Of a stretch of 64,000 nt of DNA, positions 11,701 through 23,700 are shown piece after piece. Each line of letters starts with the position of its first letter. Position 1 is the stretch's first letter. Position numbers and translations under genes: made by a program. The notes beneath the pieces are model-generated. The model did no database searches. It was not told the DNA's origin and was given only the letters and a program-made list of their open reading frames with translations. Source of the DNA: Nectonema munidae (Eukaryota > Nematomorpha > Nectonematoida > Nectonematidae); NCBI GenBank assembly GCA_030549495.1, contig JAUIRK010000779.1:62001-126000 (forward strand), read 5' to 3'.

Positions 11701-14700
11701 CATAGTTGTGGAGGGAGGTTCATGAGAAAGAAAGCAAAGTTTTCAGGAAGACTCTTCTCCTTTTTCTCTCTCATGTGGATGATTTTCCACCATTCAAAAG
11801 GAAAGGCTTTTTCTGACCGGAGTTTGAAAGACCAGTAACCCCGCATAAATTCAGAATAATTTTCCTAAAACCAATCCTTAGCCATTTCTTCTTCTTTTCT
11901 TTCCAGTTGGAAAGAAAAAATTCATATATCTTATCTTTATATCTAATTTCATTCATATTTATATTTAAACTTTATTAATTGTTGGAGCTGCAAAGCTTTT
12001 TACTTCTTAGACTTAAAAAGTACGACTCTAACATCCGACTTCACAGCACTAATATATTTTATTTTGAAATAATCCAAAAACACACCCATAACCCACAAAG
12101 TTTTTGTGTTTTTGATAAAATTTTGGGTTTTTGTCAACACTGGGGAGAGTCCTATGCTTTTAAAGATTGTTCTAAAAGCTGATTCGATTTACCACTATAT
12201 GAGTGTCAGCAAGTGTTTTCCATGCTACTTGCCATTGAAACCAAATCTCGAAACAGATTGGACGTGAGTAATAATATGAGAGTTGCATTTGCAAAAACAG
12301 AGACAAGCTGATTTAGACAAAGTAGATGCCTCCATCCCATTGACATTGATTGGATAATTTAGACAATTTTTGAATAAACAATTGAATTGTATTAGTACAG
12401 TAGTTTATATGTTTATTTATTTTTTTAAATGAGACCCTTAGCTATTAAAAAATTATAAAGAGTCCTCCATGCCGAAAATTTTTACAAAGTTTGTGAACCA
12501 CTGTTCTACCTTACCAAGAGACCAAAATGATAGATCACTACTAATCGGAAGTAATTAAGTCTTTATCTCCTTATTAAGTCCTTATTGCCATTTATTAGTT
12601 ATTGAAACCGATGGTCATAGTTACCCTTTATATCTAACCAAGGGAAGGTTTATCACGACTCTTTCTCATCCTCTCATCTCCCTAATTGTCAACAGGCCTA
12701 GTTCATATCAAATAAATTGGTTACGTGGATTGATTACTCTGCATTGTTGCTTAAAATGAATTTTTAACAGTAAAGTAACTTATTTGAAAATATATTTAGC
12801 ACTTGGGTCTATGAATTGTCAGGTATAAGGGCGTGCATTTAAATTTCGCCCTTTTCAATTGGAAATTGAAGGTTAAAATTTGTTGGAAGAAAATACATGA
12901 AAATGAAATATTTTGTACTATTAAGTTTTATTAACAAAAATTTTAAGGAAATTCTGAATAATCAATCTTCATAAAAAAAACTGAAGCATTAAATAAAATT
13001 AATGTCTAAGAATAAAGATGCTATATACTTGATTTCTGGAAGAAAAGACTTGATTGTATAAATCATATTTAGTAAATATAATAAGTGCGTTTTCCTAACT
13101 CGTGTATTCTATTACATTAATTTTACTCTTTCACTTACAGCGATCAATAGGGATAAAGCTTTCGAAAATTAAAAAATGTCAAATAATAATCCATTGCTCT
13201 TAGTCACTTGAGAAAACGATATACGAGATCAGGAGTGCGATTAAAAAACGCAAAGAAACTATTGCCTGTATTGTAATATAATCCTGAATTTTCATATACT
13301 ACTTCAACTTTGTAGGATGTTAGTGTCATGGTGTTCCTAATCAATTCTCATCTGGATAAAATCCTGCTATAATAGGAAGGAAGAGCTATATTATATTTAT
13401 TGTTGATACTCTATTTTTAATAAAGCAGGGTTGCTTGTTATAGATTATTATTTATTGTTTTTTTATTTCTTCTTTTAGAATTTAACTTCTCGATACACAG
13501 ATTTCAGTGAAACACGGCGAGATGGAAATTGTTTCTTCCGATCCTTTGCTTTCGCATTCTTCCGCATTATCAGTATGCACAAAGAAAATATTTCGGAGTA
13601 ATTTTTGTATTTATTTTTTCTAATTCATGTCCAAAAAATCTGATTATACACACGTTTGGTGTTTTAGCGCTCTTAATTTTATACTCATTTTGCATACTTA
13701 CAAAAAATATAGAAATAAAGAGATGCATAGTCTGATTAACCATGCGGGAAGCAGTTTTAAATCTCCCTTGCGACACCATTAACCCATTTTAGCTATCGTT
13801 TTTAACATAATTCTTAGAATCTAGTTTGAAATAATAGTCCTTCGTCAATTACTCTACCATGTGTGCCACTCATATTTTTGAAGTTATTATAATTTACTGC
13901 TTAGTGATTTTTTCCTTTGTTGAGAAGCTTGTATACCTTTTTACTAAATAGATCACGTTTCTTAACTCTTCCATTGGTATTTCATTATCATTGGAATTCA
14001 ATATCATTGTGGATCCCTTCTGAAACTTAACCTTTGTAATCAAGGGATAATTAAACAGGAGATATTAGTCCTCCTCAGATGCACTCCTTCAAAATTTTCT
14101 CTTTAATTTCTTCAAACAAAACACATTTTTTGGAGAAAATAGATACTTTGATGTTTTTATAATTAACAGGTTAAGTCAAGTCAGTTTCCCAAACTAGAAA
14201 AAGTTTGTTACAATTTAAGCTCAAATTGCTTATCATCCAAAATATTTTAATTTTTCTTAAGAATTGATATTTGTTAATGCTCAATTTGGTAGGAAAGAAA
14301 CTAAAACATGATGGTAAATGATCGTGTATTCATTCGCTGTCTCTAACACCGCGTGAAGAATTACATTTTACGCTCGCTTGCATTTTGAATTAGCAATTTA
14401 ATAACAAAAAATACCTTTTGTATCCTAGAAACGTTCTTTTCTATAGACATTTTTCCCGAAACTAACTACCATTTTTAAACGTTTTTTTGAAAAGATTATC
14501 TCTCGTGATAACCCGGCCAATTTTTTGACTTTTGCATAAAAATGTTGGCATAATAAATACCCACTGATTTTTTTTGAAATTTTATTAGACTACTAAAAGT
14601 CTGCGAAGCTCTTCTTATTAAACCGAGCATAATTTTTCAAATCACCAAACGGAAAGCTTTAGAAGGAGCACTAAATGTGAAACGGGCGAAATTGTATTTG

Positions 14701-17700
14701 GGGTATTGGGACGCCCATCTCAGGGAGCAACAGAAACTATCGTTCTTAAAACATCTGAAACGGGAGTTTATCTAGATTTTGTTTTTCTTCCATTTTTGTC
14801 AGGAAGTATTTTATTTTATTTTTCAAATATGATTTACATTTGATAAAATTTAATATATTTCCACTTTAGGATTATTGAGATGTTTGAAAAATTGAAGAAT
14901 AGGCTCGTGGAAGATGGAACGTCACAGTACATAATCGATGGCTTCTATGACAGTGTACGTCTCTATTTATTATTTGCACCCAAAAATCTTTATCTGATAA
15001 AATTTTGAAATAGTCGATTGTATAATATTACTATTAAGAGTAAAGGTATCAACAAATGCGAATTTATTGCATAAACCCATTTTATTTCAGAAAAAGCAGG
15101 CGAGATTACGTATAAATTACTCAGTACAACCAAGTACACTCCATGTGTGCGTAAATTGATAATAATGTAGTGACATTGTGAAGCGTATGCTTCAAACATG
15201 TTAACAACGAGATTAAACACACGATATCTAATGTAAAGTAGAAAATTTGCAATTAAAACATTAATAAACGCAGACTATTTCATTTTTGTAAAGTCAACAG
15301 TAGTCGAATCTGCTCATTAACCTGTCAATGTATATTTGCTTATAACGTTGTATAGATTTATCTTTTTATGCAGTTTTCAAAATGCGTTTATTCTATCAAT
15401 ATTAATAATCATTTTGCATAGTGTTTTGAATAAGAATAAAATTAGTAAATTACCATTCATTTTATGTTGAATCGTGCCAAACACACTGTTTTACTTTGGA
15501 TTTTAGGTAAAGCAAATCTTCAATGTGATAGAGAATGAAGAAGTTGACGATGAAAAATTGTTGGAACTTTTTAACACTGAAGACATTTCTAACAATGTGA
15601 TAGTTATGCTCAGGTTTATATTTTTTCTTTTAGACTTTACAATATTGCATATTTTGCTTCTTTTATAAAGTACAGTACGATACAAAAAATTACCTATCGT
15701 CCGTATACATCATACAACTACACCTTTTCTTTGTTGAGATTTGGTATCAATGCATTCAAAGTTTACTGCTTCAAATATAAGAATTTCAGATATCATGTGA
15801 TTTTTACAAACAACTTCATTTTCTCAAATCTTTTAAGCAGGAACGCAACCAGAAATTTTTGAAGGAGGGGGCAAAAAATAGAAGATTTTTTGCTATTATT
15901 AAAAGACCTTAATTCAACTCCGATAATAAATATTTTTATGAATCTTAAATTGAAGTTAAAAATTTATATTATACATTTATCTGATGGGGGCAACTGCCCA
16001 CTCTGGTTTCGCCTCTGGGTTTAAGGGTACCTGAGAACACTTGAATTTTAAAGACTAATCGCCTGCTTTCTTTTTTGATGAAATTTTATGTAGTAGACGA
16101 TTTTATTTCTCGGGACACTACTGTTACATTGATCTTCAATGAGTTTAAGGAGGCGTGACTAACATTTCTTTACTTGCGAGTCAATTTAAGTTTTCTGAGA
16201 AAATTCATTGGCCTATTAATATATGTATAACAAAATTTGTATGCTTTACTTTCACAAATAGCAGTACCTTTATACATTTTATAGTACATATATATTATAT
16301 ATATATGGGTAGCCAATCTAAATCATGGGCCTCACCATCAAAAATTTTTAATTTAAATGAAATAATGAATTAATTTTTGACAATGGGCATAAAGCAAATA
16401 AAATCAAAATATAGAAAAATTATTGATATCATTGACGGTAACGATCCACCTGTAACTTTGTTAAGACTACCTACTCTACCTGTAATAAGAAAGCAAATTT
16501 ACAATAAAAAATTTCTCTTTGCTATGAAAAACGAAGATAAGAAATATTAATGATGATAAAATCTAAAACGTTAACAAAGAAATAGAAAGAGACAAGAATA
16601 TGAATGAACTCATAAGCACAAAGAGAAGAGTTGATAAGCAGTATTTGATACGTTAATTTTAGACAAAGCCAATAGGTAAACATATACGCAGTAGTGCTCC
16701 ATTTGGCTCCTCCAAATATAAATTTCTGGCTACGTTACTGTATATGGGTATAATTGTCTGTTTAAAAATCAAAGAAAAGAATTCTTATTTTCTTAGATCT
16801 ACTATTTTCATATATTTCATTCAAATCTTCATTAGTTTCTTCAAACTCTTTACATCTAACATCAATATGAGCTACAAGATTTTACATATTTCAATTTATC
16901 AAACTTTTTTGAAAATGTTCATTTCCATCAGGAAAATCTTCACCTGTTAATTCTCGTGTTTCTGGAAGAATTCTCGAAATACATATTGAAATCTAGATGT
17001 TCAATTTAAATTAAAAAAATTAAAAATTATTGGTAGAGGTAAAGGCTTTTTCACCCCCTCCCCCTCCTGATCCCCAGATGTGCACTCCTGAAAGAGATAA
17101 CGTAAGTGCCAAATATTCTAGGCATTCCCATTAAAGAAAATTTGTTTTATAACATTTTAAATAAATAGTTTATTCATCTTTATCTTAATAAAAGTAAAAA
17201 ATATTAAATTTCAACTTTGTTTTATTCACTTAAACATGATGGAAATCTATAAAGAAGGCATGAGTAAAATCGTATAATAGGAACATTTTTTGGCGTTTTA
17301 TGAAAAAATGAGTCTTTTTTTTGAAATCACAAATTTCGAATTGATTATAAAAGCCAAAAAAAATTTGTTAACCGGTCTACTAATCTTTTATAAAAAATTT
17401 TTTTAATTCGTATTAAATTATTTTTTTTAGATTAATAACTTCTTGTGAATTGCAAAGAGATGCCGAGTTTTTCAGCAATTTTTTAGTTGGTCCATATGCA
17501 AGTATTAAAGAATATTGCGAGAAAGTACATTTTTAATTTTTATTTAAACTTTCTTATTTGAGTCTTTATTTTAACTTTGTAAAATGAGGTCGAGAATTAT
17601 TATATAACTGGCATAGAATGTCCTTTGTATTTTTTCGTAGAAAGAAAATTAACTAAAGCTACCATAAAATTTTATACCCCTTTATCAGCCCTTTTATGCC

Positions 17701-20700
17701 AAAATAATAGCATTTATATAAATATTAAAAAAGCATAATTATTTAATAAATTTAAGTTGCTTTTAGCTTATATTTCTACAAGTATATTGTCAATATAAAA
17801 TACTAATCAGGCAATTTATTGGTGAACTCAAAATTAAATCACACTTCTTTTGACAAAACGCATTATTTCCGCATAAAATATTTTCACAGTTTGCCATTTT
17901 TTCCAGTTCGATTTGAAAACGTATGCTTTCTGTTATTTTGTTTTTATTATGCTGACTCTTCAACTTTTTTCTCCAGTAACTTCCCTGTATAATATTATAA
18001 AATGTATTGACTGTCCAATGTCCATTAGGGCGGCCCTTAAGTATAAACTAAAATTTAAAATCATTAATTTTGTTGCTCCCATAATTTAATTCTGTTTATA
18101 CGTCTAAAACACATTAATTTTGAAAATGTGACCTTTTTTTTAAAACCTAAGTCGACCCTTAGAGAAGAAAGGAATAACAGCATTTTTGGAATTAAAAAAA
18201 GTTATCTTTATTGCAAAAAACTATATGAGATTTTAATTTTTTTTAGGTCTTTAAACAATATTTGGTAAATTTTGGATAATTTTTTCTTTTTTTCAGCGAT
18301 ATTTTGAAGAACAAATTGTTTTATTTTTTCATCATTTGTAAGGATATTATGATAATCTTCTATGAGCTTTATTCCTCTTTCTGCAACATCATTTACAACT
18401 TCAATGTTTTTAACTTTTTCTAAACCTTGCTTAAAACAAGACCTTTCTTTCCATAACAAAGGATCTTCATTGGGAAAAACCGTACTGATTGAAAATCGCG
18501 CAGAAAATTTTTTTGTAAATAAATTTGCTAATGAAAAAAAATCTGAAGTTAAAAAAGAAGACAACTTGTTTTTAGGAAGCCAATATTTTTTTCACATTAA
18601 TTTCATTATTTTTAGTCGATGAATTTATTATAATTTTAACCATTTTTGCTTTGATATCAGTTTCATCAAACAGAGATAGAGCAACATTCACTGAAACAAG
18701 ATACCAAAGATGATTTGCGAAATACTGGGAAGTCGCTTGACTAATTTCCAAATCAATTTCCTGAAACTTTATGAGTTTGAGCATAAAATTGAAGTCGTGG
18801 TATGATGCTTTAATTGCATTAGGACAAGTAAACCAGGCAGGAACTTAGATAAGAGCAAGAAAAACGCATATTCTTGTTATAGAGTTAATTTGTGACAATT
18901 CCATTTTAAACTCATTTTGAAACAAAAATTTTAAAAGCATAAATTTCTTTGGACATCCATCTTGCATGGCTACCAGATCTACTAAATAGATCTATTGCGT
19001 GTCAATTTTCCTTGAATTTTTTGAAGAGAAACATATCAGGAGCAGAAGTGGGTTTCATTAGTAAATCAAAACAACTCTTCAAAACTAGCTCCTATTGAAT
19101 TGTTGGCTTGATTCTAAAAACAGTTTTCCATCCCAATACAAAATAATATCTTGGCATTCATTTAAATAGGAAGTTTGTCTTTCTAAAAAAAATTTCTTAA
19201 TCTTTGAAAAGAAGTTCGATTTATTATAAGATTTTCTGTAGAAAAGCATCAGCAGCTAACATCAAAATATGCTTTCCATTTCTGTCACTAATTTTGCATC
19301 TGTCAAAAACCTCAGCCAGATGGTGAGTAAAAAAATCGCAAGTTCCTCTAACATTAACTTTTTAGCTTCAGTTATTTTTTTCAAAGATTTTTCTACTTCT
19401 GAAGAAAGATCAGTTTCTTTATCACTGTGAATGTTTTGTTGAGATTTCATTTCCTTCTCAGAAATTTCCCATTTTTTTCCTCTCTTTCAACTTCCTTCAT
19501 TTTTCTCTTTAATAATCTTTCTTCTTTATGCAATAACTTTTGATATAATCCAGTCATAGAACCGGGTCGACCTCTTTGACGTTCAAGATTCAGAAACTTT
19601 TTATCCTCTTCAATTTTTATTTGAGATAAAGCATCCAAATGGGCTATATCGAATAAACCATCTATTCTTTCGACAAAGCTATCTGTTTTGCCTTTTCTTT
19701 GGCAGAAGATCTGTTAACTTTTTTTTTGTAAATCTTTCCATTCTTCGTAGAATTTAAGCAGCTTTTTAATACATTGGTCAATTCTTTTTGTGGGAATTCG
19801 AGCTTTCTGCCAAAAAATAAGAATTTCTTGAATTATTAATGCTGCACTTTCTTTTGCAGTGAGTTTTACAACTCTCATATTATTATAAAAAAATACGCAT
19901 AATGCCTGACGATTTGAAGGTAATTTTGCTGCAACAAAATTTCTTCAAGATAAAAATTCGAAATTACTTTCCGTTTTAAAATGTAGAGAATTTGAAGGAA
20001 AAATCAAAATAGTTTATTAAAACTAAATCTAATCAAAACAAAAAAATATAAAAATGTTTGAATTAAATTACAATTTCAATTTTTTTTATTTTTTTGAATA
20101 TATCTCAATGGATAAATTTAAAGTGATTGAGGGTCCATTTATACTTAACCAAACTCTATAAAATTTTAGAAATAAAAATTTTACCTAAAAAGAAACAAAA
20201 TTTTGGGTTGGGAAACTTTTTTTTACAAAAGTCAAAAAATAAGGGCCACCCTACTGTCCATCTGTTATTTAATGATCAACACGAAATTTGTTTAGTTATA
20301 AAATTCTAGCGTCTTTAGAATTCTAGTCCGTTTTTATTTTATTTTGTCTTTAAATATTCCTTCTCGAATTCACATTGAAAAGTCTGAAATTGTAGGAAAA
20401 TGATCATGTCCTCTAAAAGAGCTTAAGAAAGGCAAATAAAATATATAAACGCTTACTTGGACTAATTTGATTAATTGGAGACATAATATTTAGACTAAGC
20501 AACTATTTAAATTTCTCAAAAAGTTTTTTTGACATCTGAGACCGGATTTTCTGGCGACCGTTTAGTGTACGTGTGTGTAGAAAGAGAGAATAATGTAAAA
20601 TCTTTGTTTTCCATTATTCTATAAAATTATAATTGTTAACTATTATATGTTAGCTATTTTGAAAATGTGGAATAAATTAATATTAAGCCTGCATAAAATA

Positions 20701-23700
20701 AAGGAACGGATTTATTTATCGAATGCTTGTAAACTAATCCGCATTCTACTTTCAATACATTTGTTTGCATAAAGTGAGCCTTATCCTCTCTTTATTATTT
20801 TAATAAATTATCCTGGTTTATTTTATAATTATTTTAACTTAAATTGTGTAGTCTTAATAGAATAATATGTTAATAGATGTAAAAAATCAATGATTTTGAA
20901 ATATTTTGAGAAATGTGTTTTTGCTGTGGAAAAAAATATAAGAAAAAGATAATGAAGTGGAACCATGGCGGTGAAAGATAACAAAATGGAAAGAAAAATG
21001 CAAGGTTTTATTTCAAATAACAAAAAAATTAAAATATTTATTGATCTTAAATAGGGAAAAAAAAATTTTTTTACACAAGCAAAACAAAGAAGTAATGAGT
21101 TCTTTTTACATTCAACACATTTTCTGTGTCGATTTGGTACAGAAACTAATTGTGTCCTTTAACACTCATTGAATCTTTCGAAAAATGTAAAGATAGGCAT
21201 GGTTTTCTCTTCATTTGTAAGTCATTTGAGCTGAAATGAATTGACAGTGGTCACTTCAAAAAGCTAGATGAGTACCGTACTTTTTGACCTTAACTTTTCA
21301 TAAGCTTTCCATGCGGCAACAACCAAAATATTGATGGTGTGCATAGTTAAAGGCCACCAGTATTTTTTAGATTTTAGTTCAGCGCGGTACACGGAAAATA
21401 CTCTGTCCAAAACACAGACTCCACCCATGACTAAGTTCCATCTTTTCTCTCTGTACTTGACTAATTTCTAAAACCCTCCATTGGCTTCTTAGAACAGAAA
21501 GTAGACCCGAATATCACGATAAAATTATCTTTCCATTTTCTGTTTAACAAAGAAAAGTACCAGCACACCTAAAATCAAAAAGCCAAATTTTCCATACCTT
21601 TGTCATAAAAAGGCGCTTGTTTGTTCTATTTCATTTTGCTCTTACCTTTTTCTCACTGATCTCTCAAAAGTTTGTAAAAAGTAAAAAATTTATCCAAATA
21701 ATATAAAAAATATAAAAAAAAAAAGATGTGCTTAGAGGCATTTTTCCTAGATTGAACAAAAGTATCCACAACTCTAAAAGTTGAAGAAGCGTATTCTTTT
21801 CCTTAGCAAATAGGGAACATGCTCACAAAGAGCACATGCACCCAAAACGAATGTATTTTCCTCTTATAAATTGCTTACATGAATAAGGACTATAATGACT
21901 ATTGATTCTCCTATACCAGCGTTTCACAACGTGGTCTATGTGGACCCCCAATAGGTGCATATAATAATTTAGTGAGGAAAAGTTTGGAAATTGAAAAAAA
22001 TATGATATATCATGGCAAAAAGCTCAATTATATGTGATTGCTTTCCCATTTTCATATCTAGATACTAAAAGTCATTAAGCTATCATTTATTTTTAACTAT
22101 CTATTTCAAAGTGTTCATTCGTGTACTTTATCTGCATTCAAAAATTTAACTTTTTTGATTAAATATAATTTTGTTTTATAAAATTTAATAAATTTTCAAC
22201 AGATAAGCAGGGTTAAAAATATATACTATATAAAATTAATAGAGTAAACAAATAAAAGGTTTAAGAACTGCGTACTTATTCTAATGTTTTTGATAAATAA
22301 AACCACTTAAAAAATAAAATTGGTAGCAATAAAAAATAAGGAGTCCGCAAAATCTTCCCAGTTCGAAAAAGGTCCATACGTGAAAAAAGGTTGAGAATCA
22401 CTGGTCTATACTAGTCTTTTCATTAAAGTGGTTATAATTATTGAAATTTAAATTTAACACACTATATATTAACCTAAACGTAGCCTTTTTCATTTCTCTA
22501 AATATTCTTCTAGAAAAACTTTGCTGACCAGGGGTACACCCAGCTCCATCTGTGTACCCCAAAAGTCTTCCTCTCTGGGCAAGGAATGATGATACCCTGA
22601 TAAAATAACAAATTCAATAAACATCCTATATCTTTCCAATTGAAATATCTTGAGTTACGTATGAACATGTTATCAGTTCAACTAGGTTGTTCATGTTCTC
22701 TTTTCTTAAAAAAAATTATAGAAAAGATCAATAGGATCTAAATCGGGTATTTATGACGAAGGTTGGACATTTTAAATATTGAAGTCAGAAGTGAATTCTC
22801 CATCGAAAAAACTATAACCGGAAAAATAATAGAATATGAATTTTCTATATCATGAACCTCCATTTCCCCACAAGTATCTTTTGTAAAAACATCCAAGATT
22901 CATCAATATCTTCGTAATCCGTGACACCAATATTTTAACTTGGAAAAAGGATTAATACATCGATTGAAAAATCCCTACACAAAGAAGTTTCTTCCTCAAT
23001 TTGATCTAACACAGTTGATAAGTGTACTTGAATGTTCTTTTAAAGGATAGAAAAGACAACAGCTGAAAAACAAAGGAGAAATAAAATTTAAAAAAAGAGA
23101 TTAAATTTAAAGTTTTTTATACCATATGGTCGAATTTCAAGGACATGCCATGAAGAATAAAACATGATAAATGATTGAAAATATTCAGCGTTCTCTGGTT
23201 ATAAAGGACATAAATGGAACACTATTCTATATTTGTTTCACGTGTAAATTCACGCATTGGTTGATGCACATTTTTTGTTGTTTTTTCGCTTTACTGGACG
23301 TTGAGAATATGGATAGGCACCAAGGTTCCCTCTAAGCTGCGCAGCAGCGCAATTGCACAGTGATTTTTTTATATTTATGCGCAGCAGTTTTGACTTTTGC
23401 GCAGCAACTAATCACGAAAAAAAATTTCAGTAATGTTGCACCATCCGTGAATTGATGAAAAGCCATTTTAACCCATTAAGTACCATGGAAATCAGACGAT
23501 ATTTAAAAAAACACAGACGATTTATATTCAGTCATTGAAAAAAGCAGACGAAGATGAAATAGCTTATGTTCCCAAATGGGAACATTGGGACTTAATGGGT
23601 TAATTGGAAAGAAGTTCATCAATGAAATGGTGCTATCATACGTCAATCTCACAATAATTTCAAGAGTGAAAATGATGAGTTTTGATGAAGAGAACGTACA

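Larger units (their letters stand above)
8462..12503 (+). mobile_element. hAT transposon with two other hATs inserted in it
   Basis: The left end is CAGTGGTTCTCAAACT; the right end, inverted, is CAGTGGTTCACAAACTT. The 8-bp target duplication is TTCTAACT at 8454-8461 and TTCTACCT at 12504-12511 (7/8). Inside, on +, are pieces of a ZBED5/FAM200-type hAT transposase: HLDETPDAANLAQPCVYVQY near 9865-9925, DNFLFCETLISRTSVGEIFD near 9940-10000, and the C-terminal AIETKSRNRLDVSNNMRVAF near 12226-12290. Blocks are separated by stops and by insertions at 10783-11389 and 11467-12142. It lies in an otubain intron. Confidence 0.9.

Noticed and set aside
14589-14772. Open frame after an AG (LLKVCEALLIKPS...) as an otubain exon
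   Set aside because: It has no similarity to otubains at the place where only about five residues are missing, and it lacks a donor before the stop that fits the phase.
22525-22560. Short inverted pair 'ggggtacacc..gtgtacccc' as a MITE
   Set aside because: Only about 9 bases per arm and no target duplication; too short to support.
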